Shown: positions 48,675-57,846 of the stretch, piece by piece
Numbering within the stretch: the first letter of the stretch is position 1
Layout: every line of letters begins with the position of its first letter
NCBI RefSeq assembly: GCF_900115585.1
Contig: NZ_FOWZ01000001.1
Span: forward strand, 951,461-1,015,460
Direction of reading: 5' to 3'
Length of the DNA stretch: 64,000 nt
DNA from: Qipengyuania nanhaisediminis
GTDB taxonomy: Bacteria > Pseudomonadota > Alphaproteobacteria > Sphingomonadales > Sphingomonadaceae
Notes under the pieces: model-generated
Database searches by the model: none
What the model saw: only the letters and a program-made list of their open reading frames with translations
What the model was told of the DNA's origin: nothing
Position numbers and translations under genes: made by a program

Positions 48675-49331
48675 TCAAACGGAGGTGCCGGAACCGGCCC
48701 GCAGCGCGGCCAGCTCGTCTTCGAGCGCGTTTTCGCGGCGCATATCTTCCAGTTCGCGGTCGACGGCGGCCTTGCGGGCGGCAGCGTGCGATCCGTCGAG
48801 AGCATAACCGGTGCGCTTTTCCAGCGCCTCGATATGGCCGAGCCGACGATCCACGGAGCTTTCGGCGGCAGCGGTCCGGCTGGCGACGGGCGCAAGGCGG
48901 TCTGCCGCCAGCTGGTCGGCCAGGCGCGTGCGCACGTCGTCACGCTTGGCTTCGAGTTGCAGTTCGAGTTCCTGCATCTCGATAAGGCCTGCCTCGATGG
49001 CGGCGATCTCTTCCTCGATCTTGCTGACGGAAAGCCGGGTATCCTCGCGGGCGATCAGCGCTTGCCGGGCAAGGTCCTCGCGGCCCTTGTTCATCGCCGA
49101 CTTCGCCTTGTCCTGCCATTCGTCGATCTGGGCGCGGGTATCTTCGAGGCGGGCGTCCAGCCGGGTCTTGTAACGGCGGGCCTTGCTCATATCGCCGGTC
49201 AGGCCGACCAGCGCTTCCTCGATTTCGCGCTGCAGGCGCAGCAATAGCTTGGCCGGATCGGACGCCTTGTCCAGCGCGCTCGACACATTGCTCGAGATGA
49301 GATCCCTCACTTCGATCGCAATACGAAACAT
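48675..49331 (-). CDS. pspA: PspA/IM30 family membrane-stress protein
   Basis: 218 aa, almost wholly coiled coil, with the amphipathic start FRIAIEVRDLISSNV and SALDKASDPAKLL typical of PspA/IM30. These proteins form rods or rings on damaged inner membranes and preserve the proton gradient. No pspB, pspC or pspF is nearby. The ATG at 49331 aligns best with family N-termini; a GTG at 49340 would add three residues. Confidence 0.85.
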   Translation of the reverse strand: MFRIAIEVRDLISSNVSSALDKASDPAKLLLRLQREIEEALVGLTGDMSKARRYKTRLDARLEDTRAQIDEWQDKAKSAMNKGREDLARQALIAREDTRLSVSKIEEEIAAIEAGLIEMQELELQLEAKRDDVRTRLADQLAADRLAPVASRTAAAESSVDRRLGHIEALEKRTGYALDGSHAAARKAAVDRELEDMRRENALEDELAALRAGSGTSV

Positions 49332-49773
49332 TTCCACCACCCCTCAGTAAAAGTCCCGGTGTATTCTATATTCGAGTCCTTAACAGAACCTCTTGTTCGG
49401 GAAAGGGAAGAATTTACCGTATCTGTAGATGACGGTTTCCTACAATTGCCCCCGGCGGGTAAATTTACCCCATGCCTGAACTTCTAAATTCCGCTGCAGA
49501 CGCTATCGGAAGTCCCTTTCATCGCCTCAGCAGATTTATGCTCCAGGACCCTGTTCCACATGTTCCACTCTGTAGGGCAGTGCGCGGGCAAGTCCAAATG
49601 GCGTCCAACACGGCGCTTCAGGCTTGCAATCGGGCGCAGAATCGCTATGTGCGCGCCTTCCCAAGCCCATGGCTAGGATACCCACGCGGGAGGTCTGCTT
49701 CGCGGACCGCTCGACCGCTTAACATGAGGCTGCCTTCGCAAGAGTGCGGCCGACAGTGTGAAAGGAGGCCGTA
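49332..49773. promoter_or_regulatory. 442-base divergent intergenic region (pspA / rplK) with palindrome
   Basis: No credible gene was found here. A perfect 14-bp palindrome GGGTAAATTTACCC lies at 49457-49470, and a single TTTACC half-site at 49415-49420. A sigma70-like pair TTGCAA (49624-49629), 16 bases, TATGTG (49646-49651) points toward rplK, leaving a leader of about 115 bases, usual for ribosomal-protein transcripts. The open frame at 49472-49774 has no ribosome site and poor composition and is not called. Confidence 0.5.
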
Positions 49774-50205
49774 ATGGCCAAGAAGATCGAAGGCTATATC
49801 AAGCTGCAGGTGCCCGCGGGCACTGCAAACCCGTCACCCCCGATCGGCCCGGCACTGGGTCAGCGCGGCGTGAACATCATGGAATTCTGCAAGGCGTTCA
49901 ACGCCGCCACACAGGACCTCGAAAAGAACGCTCCGATCCCGACGGTCATCACCGTCTATGCCGACCGTTCGTTCAGCTTCACCACCAAGACGCCGCCGGC
50001 TTCCTTCTACCTGAAGAAGGCCGCGAAGCTTAAGTCGGGTTCGAAGGAGCCGGGCAAGGTTTCCGCCGGAACCATCAAGCAGAGCGCGGTGAAGGAAATC
50101 GCAGAAGCCAAGATGGCTGACCTCAATGCGAACGACATCGACCAGGCAATGAAGATCATCGAAGGCTCCGCGCGTTCGATGGGCCTCGAAGTGGTGGAGG
50201 GCTAA
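49774..50205 (+). CDS. rplK: 50S ribosomal protein L11
   Basis: A 143-aa L11. The N-terminal [22 protein letters not shown] and the C-terminal rRNA-binding domain with [12 protein letters not shown] are standard. L11 forms the GTPase-associated centre with 23S rRNA and is needed for RelA control. Preceded by GAAAGGAGG. Followed after four bases by rplA. Confidence 0.97.
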   Translation: MAKKIEGYIKLQVPAGTANPSPPIGPALGQRGVNIMEFCKAFNAATQDLEKNAPIPTVITVYADRSFSFTTKTPPASFYLKKAAKLKSGSKEPGKVSAGTIKQSAVKEIAEAKMADLNANDIDQAMKIIEGSARSMGLEVVEG

Positions 50206-50209
50206 GACC

Positions 50210-50902
50210 ATGGCAAAGCAGACTAAGAACCAGCAGGTTCGTGCCAAGCTCGACAGCGAAAAGCTGTACACCGTCGACGAAGCTCTCGCCACGCTGCGCG
50301 AGCACAAGGCGAAGTTCGACGAAACCGTCGAAGTCGCGATGAACCTGGGTGTCGACCCGCGTCACGCCGACCAGATGGTCCGCGGCATGGTTTCGCTCCC
50401 GAGCGGCACCGGCAAGGACGTCAAGGTCGCCGTCTTCGCTCGCGGTGACAATGCCGAGAAGGCAACTGCCGCCGGCGCCGACAAGGTCGGTGCGGAAGAC
50501 CTCATGGAAGACATGCAGAACGGCAACCTCGACTATGACCGCGTGATCGCCACGCCGGACATGATGGGTGTCGTCGGCCGTCTCGGTAAGGTGCTGGGTC
50601 CCAAGGGCCTGATGCCGAACCCGAAGCTGGGCACCGTGACCCCGAACGTGGAACAGGCCGTAAAGGACGCCAAGGGCGGCCAGGTCGAATTCCGCGTCGA
50701 GAAGCAGGGCATCATCCACTCGGGCATCGGCAAGCTGTCGTTCAAGGACGACGCGCTGAAGGAAAACTTCAAGGCGCTGACCGATGCGATCGTCAAGGCG
50801 AAGCCGACGGGTGCCAAGGGTAAGTACGTAAGGAAGGTCACGCTGACCTCCTCGATGGGCCCGGGCCTGAAGGTCGACCTCGGCGAGGTGGAGGGAGCGT
50901 AA
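50210..50902 (+). CDS. rplA: 50S ribosomal protein L1
   Basis: A 230-aa L1 with [17 protein letters not shown], the [15 protein letters not shown] signature and a full C-terminal half. Forms the L1 stalk and represses its own operon in many bacteria. The ATG follows rplK by four bases. The usual rplJ-rplL-rpoBC do not follow; a minus-strand gene does. Confidence 0.97.
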   Translation: MAKQTKNQQVRAKLDSEKLYTVDEALATLREHKAKFDETVEVAMNLGVDPRHADQMVRGMVSLPSGTGKDVKVAVFARGDNAEKATAAGADKVGAEDLMEDMQNGNLDYDRVIATPDMMGVVGRLGKVLGPKGLMPNPKLGTVTPNVEQAVKDAKGGQVEFRVEKQGIIHSGIGKLSFKDDALKENFKALTDAIVKAKPTGAKGKYVRKVTLTSSMGPGLKVDLGEVEGA

Positions 50903-50976
50903 GGCTCTTTCCTACCCGCTCAGCGGTAGCGTATCGCCGCGCTCATGCAGCGAAGCGGTAGCGCAGAAATAGAAAC

Positions 50977-51010
50977 GGGCCGGGGGGGAAACCTCCGGCC
51001 CTTTCTCTTT
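50977..51010 (+). terminator. Rho-independent terminator after rplA
   Basis: GGGCCGG...CCGGCCC with an inner GG-GAAA-CC, followed by TTTCTCTTT. Ends the rplK-rplA transcript just before the convergent DUF2339 gene. Confidence 0.8.
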
Positions 51011-51020
51011 GGGGGGGGCT

Positions 51021-53948
51021 TCAGTCCTGCGGAGCGGCGCGCAATTGGCGTTTGTAGAACCAGCCGATCCCGATCAGGCTGGCACCCAGTGCCAGGAAGC
51101 TCGCCACCTGCAGCAGGCCTTCGAGACCTGCGGCGTCGAAGCCGAAGACCTTGATGACGGTGCCGGTCATCAGGACTAGCGACCCGATCCTCCAACTCCG
51201 TTCGCCGCGGCGGCTGCCGATCATGAGGAATGCGATGCCGAGCAGGATGCCGAGGAGCGAGCGCAGGAGATCCTCGGTCTGCGTCATCGCGGTCTCGACC
51301 AGGTAGCTGCCCGCAAACACCTGCCGCAGCAGGGCGATCGCGCCGATGCTCACGACCAACATGATCGCTGCGTCGATGGCACTGCGGAAACGCGGCACCC
51401 ACAGGCGCAGCGACAGCAGGATCGCTGCGGCGACCACTGTCATGGCGAGGGCGAGATTGGCGATTGGCACCGGGCCAACGGCCTGCATGGCGAACAGCGG
51501 ATTGTGCCAGAAGCCCGTAAAGAGCGCGAAGTGAGCCAGCGCGGTGACGGCAAGCAGGCTCGCGACAAGCGGGCTGGCACGCAGGCTGGCAATGCCTTTA
51601 GCCGCGAGCCATGCCGCGCCGAGCAACAGCGTTTCGAACAGGATACGCTCTGCCAGACCCATACGTTCGAATGCGGGCAGCGTGTCGATCGCAAAGACCT
51701 GCTTGAACAGGACATGCGCCGTGATGAACGCAGGGACCAGTGCCGCCCAGAACAGCGGGACCGGCTGCTCGAGAATGCGGCCCTCGGTAATCCGCGCCAT
51801 GGCGAGGGCAATGGCGAAGGGGAGGATAAAGCCGAGGGTTTGCCGGATGGTCGGCAAATCGGTCAGCATGAAGGGATCGCCAAACAATGCGCCGCCTGCA
51901 CCTTCGAGCCAGATGGTCAGCGGTTCGGCGGCCCACGCAATCGTCGCGAGGACAAGCCCCAGCACTGCCCATTCGCGCTGCTGCTGTTTCCAGCGCAGGA
52001 GGATGGCCATGGCTGTGGCCAGCCAGACGGCGGCGATAGGCGGAAGGACCTGCAGCGCTGCGCCGAACACGACCAGGGCGGCGAGAAATTCCGCAACGCT
52101 GCGTGGCAGCTTGTCCTTGGCGAAATACCCGAGCGCCAGCAGCGGCAAGGCAGCCCCGAGCCACCGAAGCAGGCCGAGCCAATAGGGAGACTGCGCGCTT
52201 CCTGTCAGCGCGTCCATCTCGGCCATCCCGGCAGCGGTGCCCGGCAGGCTCAAGGTAGAAGCGAAGGCGAATGCAGACGCGGTAGCCAGGAAAGCGGGAT
52301 GTTGGGCCAACCGGTTGCGCAATGTCCAGACGATCGCGGCGCCGATGGCGCCAAGCGCGATAGGCAAGGTCCAATCGGGGAGCAGGCTGTTGGCGGCAAG
52401 TCCCGCCAGCAAACCGGCGGACGCAAGATTGAGCGTGACGGAAACATTGTCGGCGCGGCTCCAGAGGGCCTTCGCGCCGGCGACGGGGAGGGCGGCGAGC
52501 GCAAGACAAGAGATGCCCGCCAGCGGGCTCGAAGAACCATCCAGCGTCAGCGCCCCAGTGAGACCAAGGCCTGCAGAAACCGCGGCGACCATGACGCGGT
52601 CGACCAACTGGTCCTTGTCCTTCAGCACATGGAACAGCGGAACGCCCGCAAACATGGCTGCAAGCGCAATGAGGACTGCGATGAAAGAGCCGGTTGCAGG
52701 ATCGCTCCAGAAGGCGAGCAACAAGATGCCGATGGCTGCGGCCACGGCATTCGCAGGGCGCATCGGCGGCTTTTGCCAACCGAAGAACGCGAGCGAGGCG
52801 CCGAGCAGGAGGTAAAGGCCCCATGCCAGGGGCGAATAGCCGCCCTCGTCGACGAGCACGGCCAGCTGGAGGCTGGCGATGGCCGCTGCGGCCAGCCGGA
52901 GGGGTTGTTCGAATTTCTCGCTGGCGAGGAACGAGGGAAGGACCGCGCCGAGCAGCACGAAGAACAGGCCGAGCGCGACGATATCGGTCGCGGAGAAGCC
53001 CGTGCCGGTGAGCAGCAATCCGCCCCATCCGAGGCCGCCGATGAGGGCCGCCATGCCGAGCCACGGGCGACGCTGGCGATTGCCGGTCTGGGTGAGGCCG
53101 CCTGTAACCAGGGCGAGATATAGGGCGAGGAGCGGGAGGTTCGCCTCTTCGCTGCCCACCAGCGCAGGTGCGGCAAAACCGCCCACAAGGCCGAGGACTG
53201 CGCTTGGCAGGCCGAACCGGTAGGACAGGGCGATCGCAAGGGCCGTGACGGCCGCAAGGCCAAGGAAGGCGAAGGTCTGTCCGATCAGCCCGTACTGCGT
53301 GCCGGCAAGATAGAAGCCGGCGTAAAGGGTGGCGAGGCCGGCGCCTGCGAGGGCCTGGCAAACGCGCTCGTCGCCCACTTTATCGGCATTGCGGTATGCC
53401 GCCTCGGCCCCGCCGAGGAGGGCGATGCCGAACAGGAAGGACAGGGCGACCCGAACGCTGGAGGTCAGCAGGCCGGCCTCGATCGAATACCGGACCAGCA
53501 ATACGCCCGCGACGGCAAGTGTGACGCCGCCCATCCAAACGAAGAGGTTGCGTCCGAAAATCTCCTCGAAATCGAAGGAGAACCGCTCGAACAAGCCCGG
53601 TTTTTCGGGACCGGTGGGATCGGGCGTCTCATCGGGCTGACCCGACGCGTCGTCATGTGCCCGCGCCGGAATATCCTCCGGAGCGCCAACGAGCTTGACC
53701 GATTTGGGTACGGAAAGGGAGCGCGCAGCAGCGGGTTCAGGCGCGTCGCGGACCTCATCCGCAACAGGTTCTGCTGTAGCTGGCGCCTCCTCCCGCTCGG
53801 GAGCCGTAGCCGTAGCGCCTTCTCTAAAGAGCGCGTGCACGTGATCGAGCGATCCCTCGAGCCCTTCAAGGCGCTGCTGAAGGGCGCGCAGATGCGTGCG
53901 CTGGTAGAATGCGACCCCGAAGAGGACCAGGATAAGAAACCAGTCCAT
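51021..53948 (-). CDS. DUF2339 family giant integral membrane protein
   Basis: 975 aa. A short anchor helix (WFLILVLFGVAFYQR) and a coiled-coil plus Ala/Glu/Pro-rich segment to about residue 130 are followed by about 25 hydrophobic helices, with the family opening NLFVWMGGVTLAVAGVLL. DUF2339 proteins are poorly characterised; some are linked to envelope or glycan processes. The ATG at 53948 has AAGGGGG upstream; a TTG three bases earlier is in frame. Confidence 0.85.
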   Translation of the reverse strand: MDWFLILVLFGVAFYQRTHLRALQQRLEGLEGSLDHVHALFREGATATAPEREEAPATAEPVADEVRDAPEPAAARSLSVPKSVKLVGAPEDIPARAHDDASGQPDETPDPTGPEKPGLFERFSFDFEEIFGRNLFVWMGGVTLAVAGVLLVRYSIEAGLLTSSVRVALSFLFGIALLGGAEAAYRNADKVGDERVCQALAGAGLATLYAGFYLAGTQYGLIGQTFAFLGLAAVTALAIALSYRFGLPSAVLGLVGGFAAPALVGSEEANLPLLALYLALVTGGLTQTGNRQRRPWLGMAALIGGLGWGGLLLTGTGFSATDIVALGLFFVLLGAVLPSFLASEKFEQPLRLAAAAIASLQLAVLVDEGGYSPLAWGLYLLLGASLAFFGWQKPPMRPANAVAAAIGILLLAFWSDPATGSFIAVLIALAAMFAGVPLFHVLKDKDQLVDRVMVAAVSAGLGLTGALTLDGSSSPLAGISCLALAALPVAGAKALWSRADNVSVTLNLASAGLLAGLAANSLLPDWTLPIALGAIGAAIVWTLRNRLAQHPAFLATASAFAFASTLSLPGTAAGMAEMDALTGSAQSPYWLGLLRWLGAALPLLALGYFAKDKLPRSVAEFLAALVVFGAALQVLPPIAAVWLATAMAILLRWKQQQREWAVLGLVLATIAWAAEPLTIWLEGAGGALFGDPFMLTDLPTIRQTLGFILPFAIALAMARITEGRILEQPVPLFWAALVPAFITAHVLFKQVFAIDTLPAFERMGLAERILFETLLLGAAWLAAKGIASLRASPLVASLLAVTALAHFALFTGFWHNPLFAMQAVGPVPIANLALAMTVVAAAILLSLRLWVPRFRSAIDAAIMLVVSIGAIALLRQVFAGSYLVETAMTQTEDLLRSLLGILLGIAFLMIGSRRGERSWRIGSLVLMTGTVIKVFGFDAAGLEGLLQVASFLALGASLIGIGWFYKRQLRAAPQD

Positions 53949-54004
53949 CAAACCCCCTTGTCTGCAATCAGGCTAGCGCGAGCGTGGCCCAAGGCAAGCG
54001 GAGA

Positions 54005-54760
54005 TCAGATTCCGCCGGGGGTAAATTCGAAGCCTTCTTCGGTCAGGCGCTCGCACAATTCGGCCATGCAGGCATCGAGTGCGGCGCGATCGGTTGACCG
54101 GATGACGAAATTGGACCCGACCTTGCCCTCGCGGAAAAAGGGATAGCTGCCGATCTGGCATTCGGAATGCGCCTTCTCCACGTCGCGCAGCTGGGTGGAA
54201 ATCTCGCTTTCGGGAATGAAGCCGCCGACCGTCTCGCTGAGCAAAGGCTCCCCGCCTTCGAGCGTTCCGGTTAGCGCGTCGAGCATGCCTGCGGTGATAT
54301 GCGGGACACCCGCCATGAGGTGCAGATTGCCGATCTTGATGCCGGGGGCACCGGACATCCTGTTCGGGATCAGCTCCCCGCCCTCGGGCACGCGCGCCAT
54401 GCGCAGGCGGCCCTCGTTCAGCCCGCCCTTGTCTTCGTAATAGCGTTCGAGGATCGCGCGCGCTTCGGGGTGGATGACGACATCGACACCCAGCGCCTTT
54501 GCAACTGCATCGACAGTGATGTCGTCATGTGTCGGGCCGATGCCGCCGGTCGTGAACAGGTAATCATAGCTTTCGCGCAGGGCATTCACCGCCCCGACGA
54601 TGGTGTCGATCACATCGGGGACCACGCGCACCTCGGCGAGCCTGATATTCTGGACCTGCAGCCAGCTTGCCACCTGGGCGATGTTCTTGTCGTGCGTACG
54701 TCCGGAAAGGATCTCGTCCCCGATTACGACGAGCCCGGCGGTGTAAATGCGTTTGGTCAT
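54005..54760 (-). CDS. CinA N-terminal (molybdopterin-binding-like) domain protein
   Basis: A 251-aa protein with VVIGDEILSGRTHDKN and FTTGGIGPTHDDITVDAVAKA, the MoaB/MogA-like fold of CinA. Full-length CinA has a C-terminal pyridine-nucleotide amidase, absent here. CinA homologues have ADP-ribose pyrophosphatase or competence-linked roles. It follows the monooxygenase gene by 33 bases. Confidence 0.87.
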   Translation of the reverse strand: MTKRIYTAGLVVIGDEILSGRTHDKNIAQVASWLQVQNIRLAEVRVVPDVIDTIVGAVNALRESYDYLFTTGGIGPTHDDITVDAVAKALGVDVVIHPEARAILERYYEDKGGLNEGRLRMARVPEGGELIPNRMSGAPGIKIGNLHLMAGVPHITAGMLDALTGTLEGGEPLLSETVGGFIPESEISTQLRDVEKAHSECQIGSYPFFREGKVGSNFVIRSTDRAALDACMAELCERLTEEGFEFTPGGI

Positions 54761-54793
54761 GCGGACAGACGTAGTGTCGCTTGCTGCGGAAAG

Positions 54794-56296
54794 CTACTCC
54801 GCAGCTTCGAGAGTTTCATCGGGCGATTTGGAATTCGCACCCTTGCGCCTGAAAGCGAGGATCCCGTCGTCGATCGGCTCTTCGCGCATCCGCTTACGAT
54901 CCTGCACATATTCCTGGTTGAGGCGCCAGGGATAGCCGACCGCGTTCTTCGGCATGATGGCCTTGCCGCGCTGGATGTAGCCCGAGGAGAAGTCGAAGAT
55001 ATCGTCCTCCTCCAGATCGTGGTTCTCCGGGAGTACCGGCACGGCCACGTCGACGCCGACCGCATCCATCTCGTTCAGGACGCGGCAGATGTAGTCAGAG
55101 TTGATATCCGCACGCAGGGTCCAGCTGGCATTGAGATATCCGAACACTACCGCAAGGTTCGGCACGTTCGAGAACATGCAGCCCTTGTAGTAGAAATGGT
55201 CAGCCAGATCGACCTTCTCGCCTTCGAGCGACAGGTCGATCTTGCCCGCCACGGCCAGCTTGAGACCGGTCGCGGTAACGACGATATCGGCGGGCAGGAA
55301 GGTATCGTCCTGCAACCGCACGCCTCCTTTTTCGAAGGCCTTGATGTGACCTGTGACCACGTCAGCCTTGCCGCTCTTCAGCGCTTCGAAAAGATCGTCG
55401 TCGGGGACGAGGCACAGGCGCTGGTCCCAGGGATCGTAGGGCGGGGTGAACGGTGTCAGGTCGTAATCCTTGCCCATGGATTTGCGAATGCGTTTGTGGA
55501 GGCCGTCCTTCACCTTCTGCGGCTTGTTGCGCGCCATTTTGAAGCTGAAATCCTGCATCTTGATGTTTTTCCAGCGCGTGATGCGGTAGGCGGTCTCTTC
55601 GGGCAGGACCTTGCGCAGGAAATTCGCGAGCGCGTCTTTCGCAGGTCGCGAGAACATCCACGTCGGCGTGCGCTGGAGCATGGTGACCTTGGCCGCCTTG
55701 TCGGCCATCGACGGCACGATCGTAACGGCGGTCGCCCCGGATCCGATCACGACGACCTGCTTGCCGGTATAGTCGAGATCTTCGGGCCAGAATTGCGGGT
55801 GGATCACTTGGCCTTCGAACTCGCCGAAGTCGAAACCCGGGTCATAAGGCTCGTCGTAATCGTAATAGCCGGAACCGAGATACAGCCAGTTCGCTGTCAG
55901 GTGCTTGCGCTCCCCGTCCTCGCCTTCGACGGTAACGTGCCAGCGCGCGTCCGCACCGCGCCAGTCGGCCGCGATGACCTTGTGCCCGAAGCGGATGTGT
56001 TTGCGGATGCCGCGCTCGTCGGCGATCTTCTCGAGATAGTCGAGAATGGCCGGACCGTCGGCGATCGACTTTTCGTGCTTCCACGGCTCGAAATCGAAGC
56101 CCAGCGTGTGCATATCGCTGTCGGAGCGGATGCCGGGATAGCGGAACAGGTCCCAGGTGCCGCCGAGATTTTCGCGCCGTTCGAGAATCGCATAGCTGCG
56201 ATTCGGCGATTTTGCCGTCATGTGCGCTGCCATGCCGATGCCGGAAATACCGGCACCTACGATCAAAACATCGAAATCAGTGGCGCGGTCGCTCAT
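54794..56296 (-). CDS. Flavin-containing monooxygenase of the Baeyer-Villiger type
   Basis: A 500-aa FAD/NADPH monooxygenase. FAD motif GAGISGIGMAA, the BVMO fingerprint FEGQVIHPQFWP (F-x-G-x3-H-x3-W-P), and the NADPH motif VIGSGATAVT are in the correct order. Such enzymes insert oxygen next to a ketone. Start at 56296 with GGGAGA upstream is preferred over a frame 24 bases longer. Substrate unknown; the sequence group is the widespread 'NAD(P)/FAD monooxygenase' related to actinobacterial EthA-like enzymes. Confidence 0.87.
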   Translation of the reverse strand: MSDRATDFDVLIVGAGISGIGMAAHMTAKSPNRSYAILERRENLGGTWDLFRYPGIRSDSDMHTLGFDFEPWKHEKSIADGPAILDYLEKIADERGIRKHIRFGHKVIAADWRGADARWHVTVEGEDGERKHLTANWLYLGSGYYDYDEPYDPGFDFGEFEGQVIHPQFWPEDLDYTGKQVVVIGSGATAVTIVPSMADKAAKVTMLQRTPTWMFSRPAKDALANFLRKVLPEETAYRITRWKNIKMQDFSFKMARNKPQKVKDGLHKRIRKSMGKDYDLTPFTPPYDPWDQRLCLVPDDDLFEALKSGKADVVTGHIKAFEKGGVRLQDDTFLPADIVVTATGLKLAVAGKIDLSLEGEKVDLADHFYYKGCMFSNVPNLAVVFGYLNASWTLRADINSDYICRVLNEMDAVGVDVAVPVLPENHDLEEDDIFDFSSGYIQRGKAIMPKNAVGYPWRLNQEYVQDRKRMREEPIDDGILAFRRKGANSKSPDETLEAAE

Positions 56297-56382
56297 TGGT
56301 CTGTCTCCCATGACAGACAAGCTAACCCATCATCAAAGGAAGCGCCAGTCTCGGTTGCTTAAAGCAACTTGATTGTCGTGCG

Positions 56383-57801
56383 CTACGGCTTCGGCGTCTG
56401 TTCGCCATGGCGGGATTGTGCGGCGAGCATCCTCCGCCTTTCCCGGGGCGATTGCGCGAGAAATTCGGCCACGGGTGCCTGGCTGTCCGCAGTCCGGTCC
56501 AGCACTGGCGTTGTGAAGGCCCTCTTCAGGGCGAGGACCAGCACGAAGGGACCGATGTAGAACGGCATCTGGCGGGCCAGCGTGACCAACGTCCCGTCGC
56601 GGAAAACGTGGATCGCCGTCGCGGCAATCAGGGCGTACAATATCTGCCGGGCGGGCGTAGCCTTGTCGCCAAGAAGCAGCAGGAATGCGGCGGAGTAGAG
56701 CAGGGCGAATACCAGCGCCTGGATCGCCACACCCGGATAGCCGAGCGCCATCCAGCCCTGGCCAGGCAGCGATCCGGTCATTCCGATCGGAGTGCCGTAA
56801 TCCCACAGGCTGAAGAACTGGACGGGGGACCCGACCGGCTTGTCCTTCCAGATGACGCGCGGAACGGGTTCCGTAAAAATCTGCAGGTTGCTGGCGAAAT
56901 AGTCGTAAGTGCCGGTACGCTGCGGGACCGCGTAAACAATGTACTCGAAATACTCGAGATTTGCGAAATCCATGCCTTCGAAGGGGCTGAGCTCGAAATT
57001 GTTCGCGTAATCCGCCTCTCCGGCCTGCCCGGCAAGGCCGCGCAAGGATGCGCCCCGGTCGAGAACGATCTGGTTGAAAGCCAGGATTGCCAGCAATGCG
57101 AGCGCTGCCGCGCGCCAATCGACCCAGCGCCTGCGATACTCCAGCAATGCCAGGATCCCGATTGCAATTGCCGTGTAGATGATCGGTCCGCGCGTGCCCC
57201 CACCGCCCTGAAGGATCACGAAGGTTGCGAAAAATGCCCAGCTCCACCAGCGATACCGGGCGAGCCAGACGAGGAGCACGGTTATCGGCGCAAGGATGAG
57301 CGCCGCATCGGTGAACCAGCCGACCGCATCGGTGTTGATCGCCGCGCCGGTGGACAGGTCGCGCACCATCGAGCCGTAATTGTCGGCCTGGCGCTGCCAG
57401 TTGCCCAGCTGCGACCAGATGGCGAGCGGCGCAAAAATGGCGCAGACCATCAGGATAGGGCGCTTCATTGCAGCGCGGGCGCTTTCGAAGCGATCCTGCT
57501 CCAGGGCGACTGGCAATCTCGGGGCGACATAGAGCGAGGTGGCCACGAATACGATCATCGCGAGGTTCGTCGCCAGAATCACGGTGATCTTGTCGCTCAT
57601 CGAAGGCTGGAAATCGTACACCCGGTACACGAAGCTGAAGTCGTAGATGCGGGCGACGATCGGCCTGAACACGAAGACGAGGCCGTGAAAGGTCAGATAA
57701 AAGGTCGCCGGATGCATGATGCAAGCCGATGGATGGCGCAGGTAGACGACGCTCGTCACCAGGAACGTCAGAAACGATGCGAGGAGCAGCAGGTCGTACA
57801 C
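56383..57801 (-). CDS. O-antigen/oligosaccharide repeat-unit polymerase (Wzy-like)
   Basis: 472 aa with about twelve helices, a long periplasmic loop and the PRVIWKDKP motif that recurs in repeat-unit polymerases of the O-antigen/exopolysaccharide type. The nearby GGGGTRGPI fits the glycine-arginine motif seen before it. Polymerases link lipid-borne repeat units in the periplasm. GTG start at 57801 is the only one in frame. It follows a flippase by 45 bases. Confidence 0.78.
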   Translation of the reverse strand: MYDLLLLASFLTFLVTSVVYLRHPSACIMHPATFYLTFHGLVFVFRPIVARIYDFSFVYRVYDFQPSMSDKITVILATNLAMIVFVATSLYVAPRLPVALEQDRFESARAAMKRPILMVCAIFAPLAIWSQLGNWQRQADNYGSMVRDLSTGAAINTDAVGWFTDAALILAPITVLLVWLARYRWWSWAFFATFVILQGGGGTRGPIIYTAIAIGILALLEYRRRWVDWRAAALALLAILAFNQIVLDRGASLRGLAGQAGEADYANNFELSPFEGMDFANLEYFEYIVYAVPQRTGTYDYFASNLQIFTEPVPRVIWKDKPVGSPVQFFSLWDYGTPIGMTGSLPGQGWMALGYPGVAIQALVFALLYSAAFLLLLGDKATPARQILYALIAATAIHVFRDGTLVTLARQMPFYIGPFVLVLALKRAFTTPVLDRTADSQAPVAEFLAQSPRERRRMLAAQSRHGEQTPKP

Positions 57802-57846
57802 GGCAGGAGACAGGGTAGGCCCCGAGCGCGCTGCCCGGCAAGGTGC

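Noticed and set aside
49472..49774. A 100-residue open frame upstream of rplK.
   Set aside because: No ribosome site, no recognisable protein features, and it ends inside the rplK start region where promoter and leader are expected.
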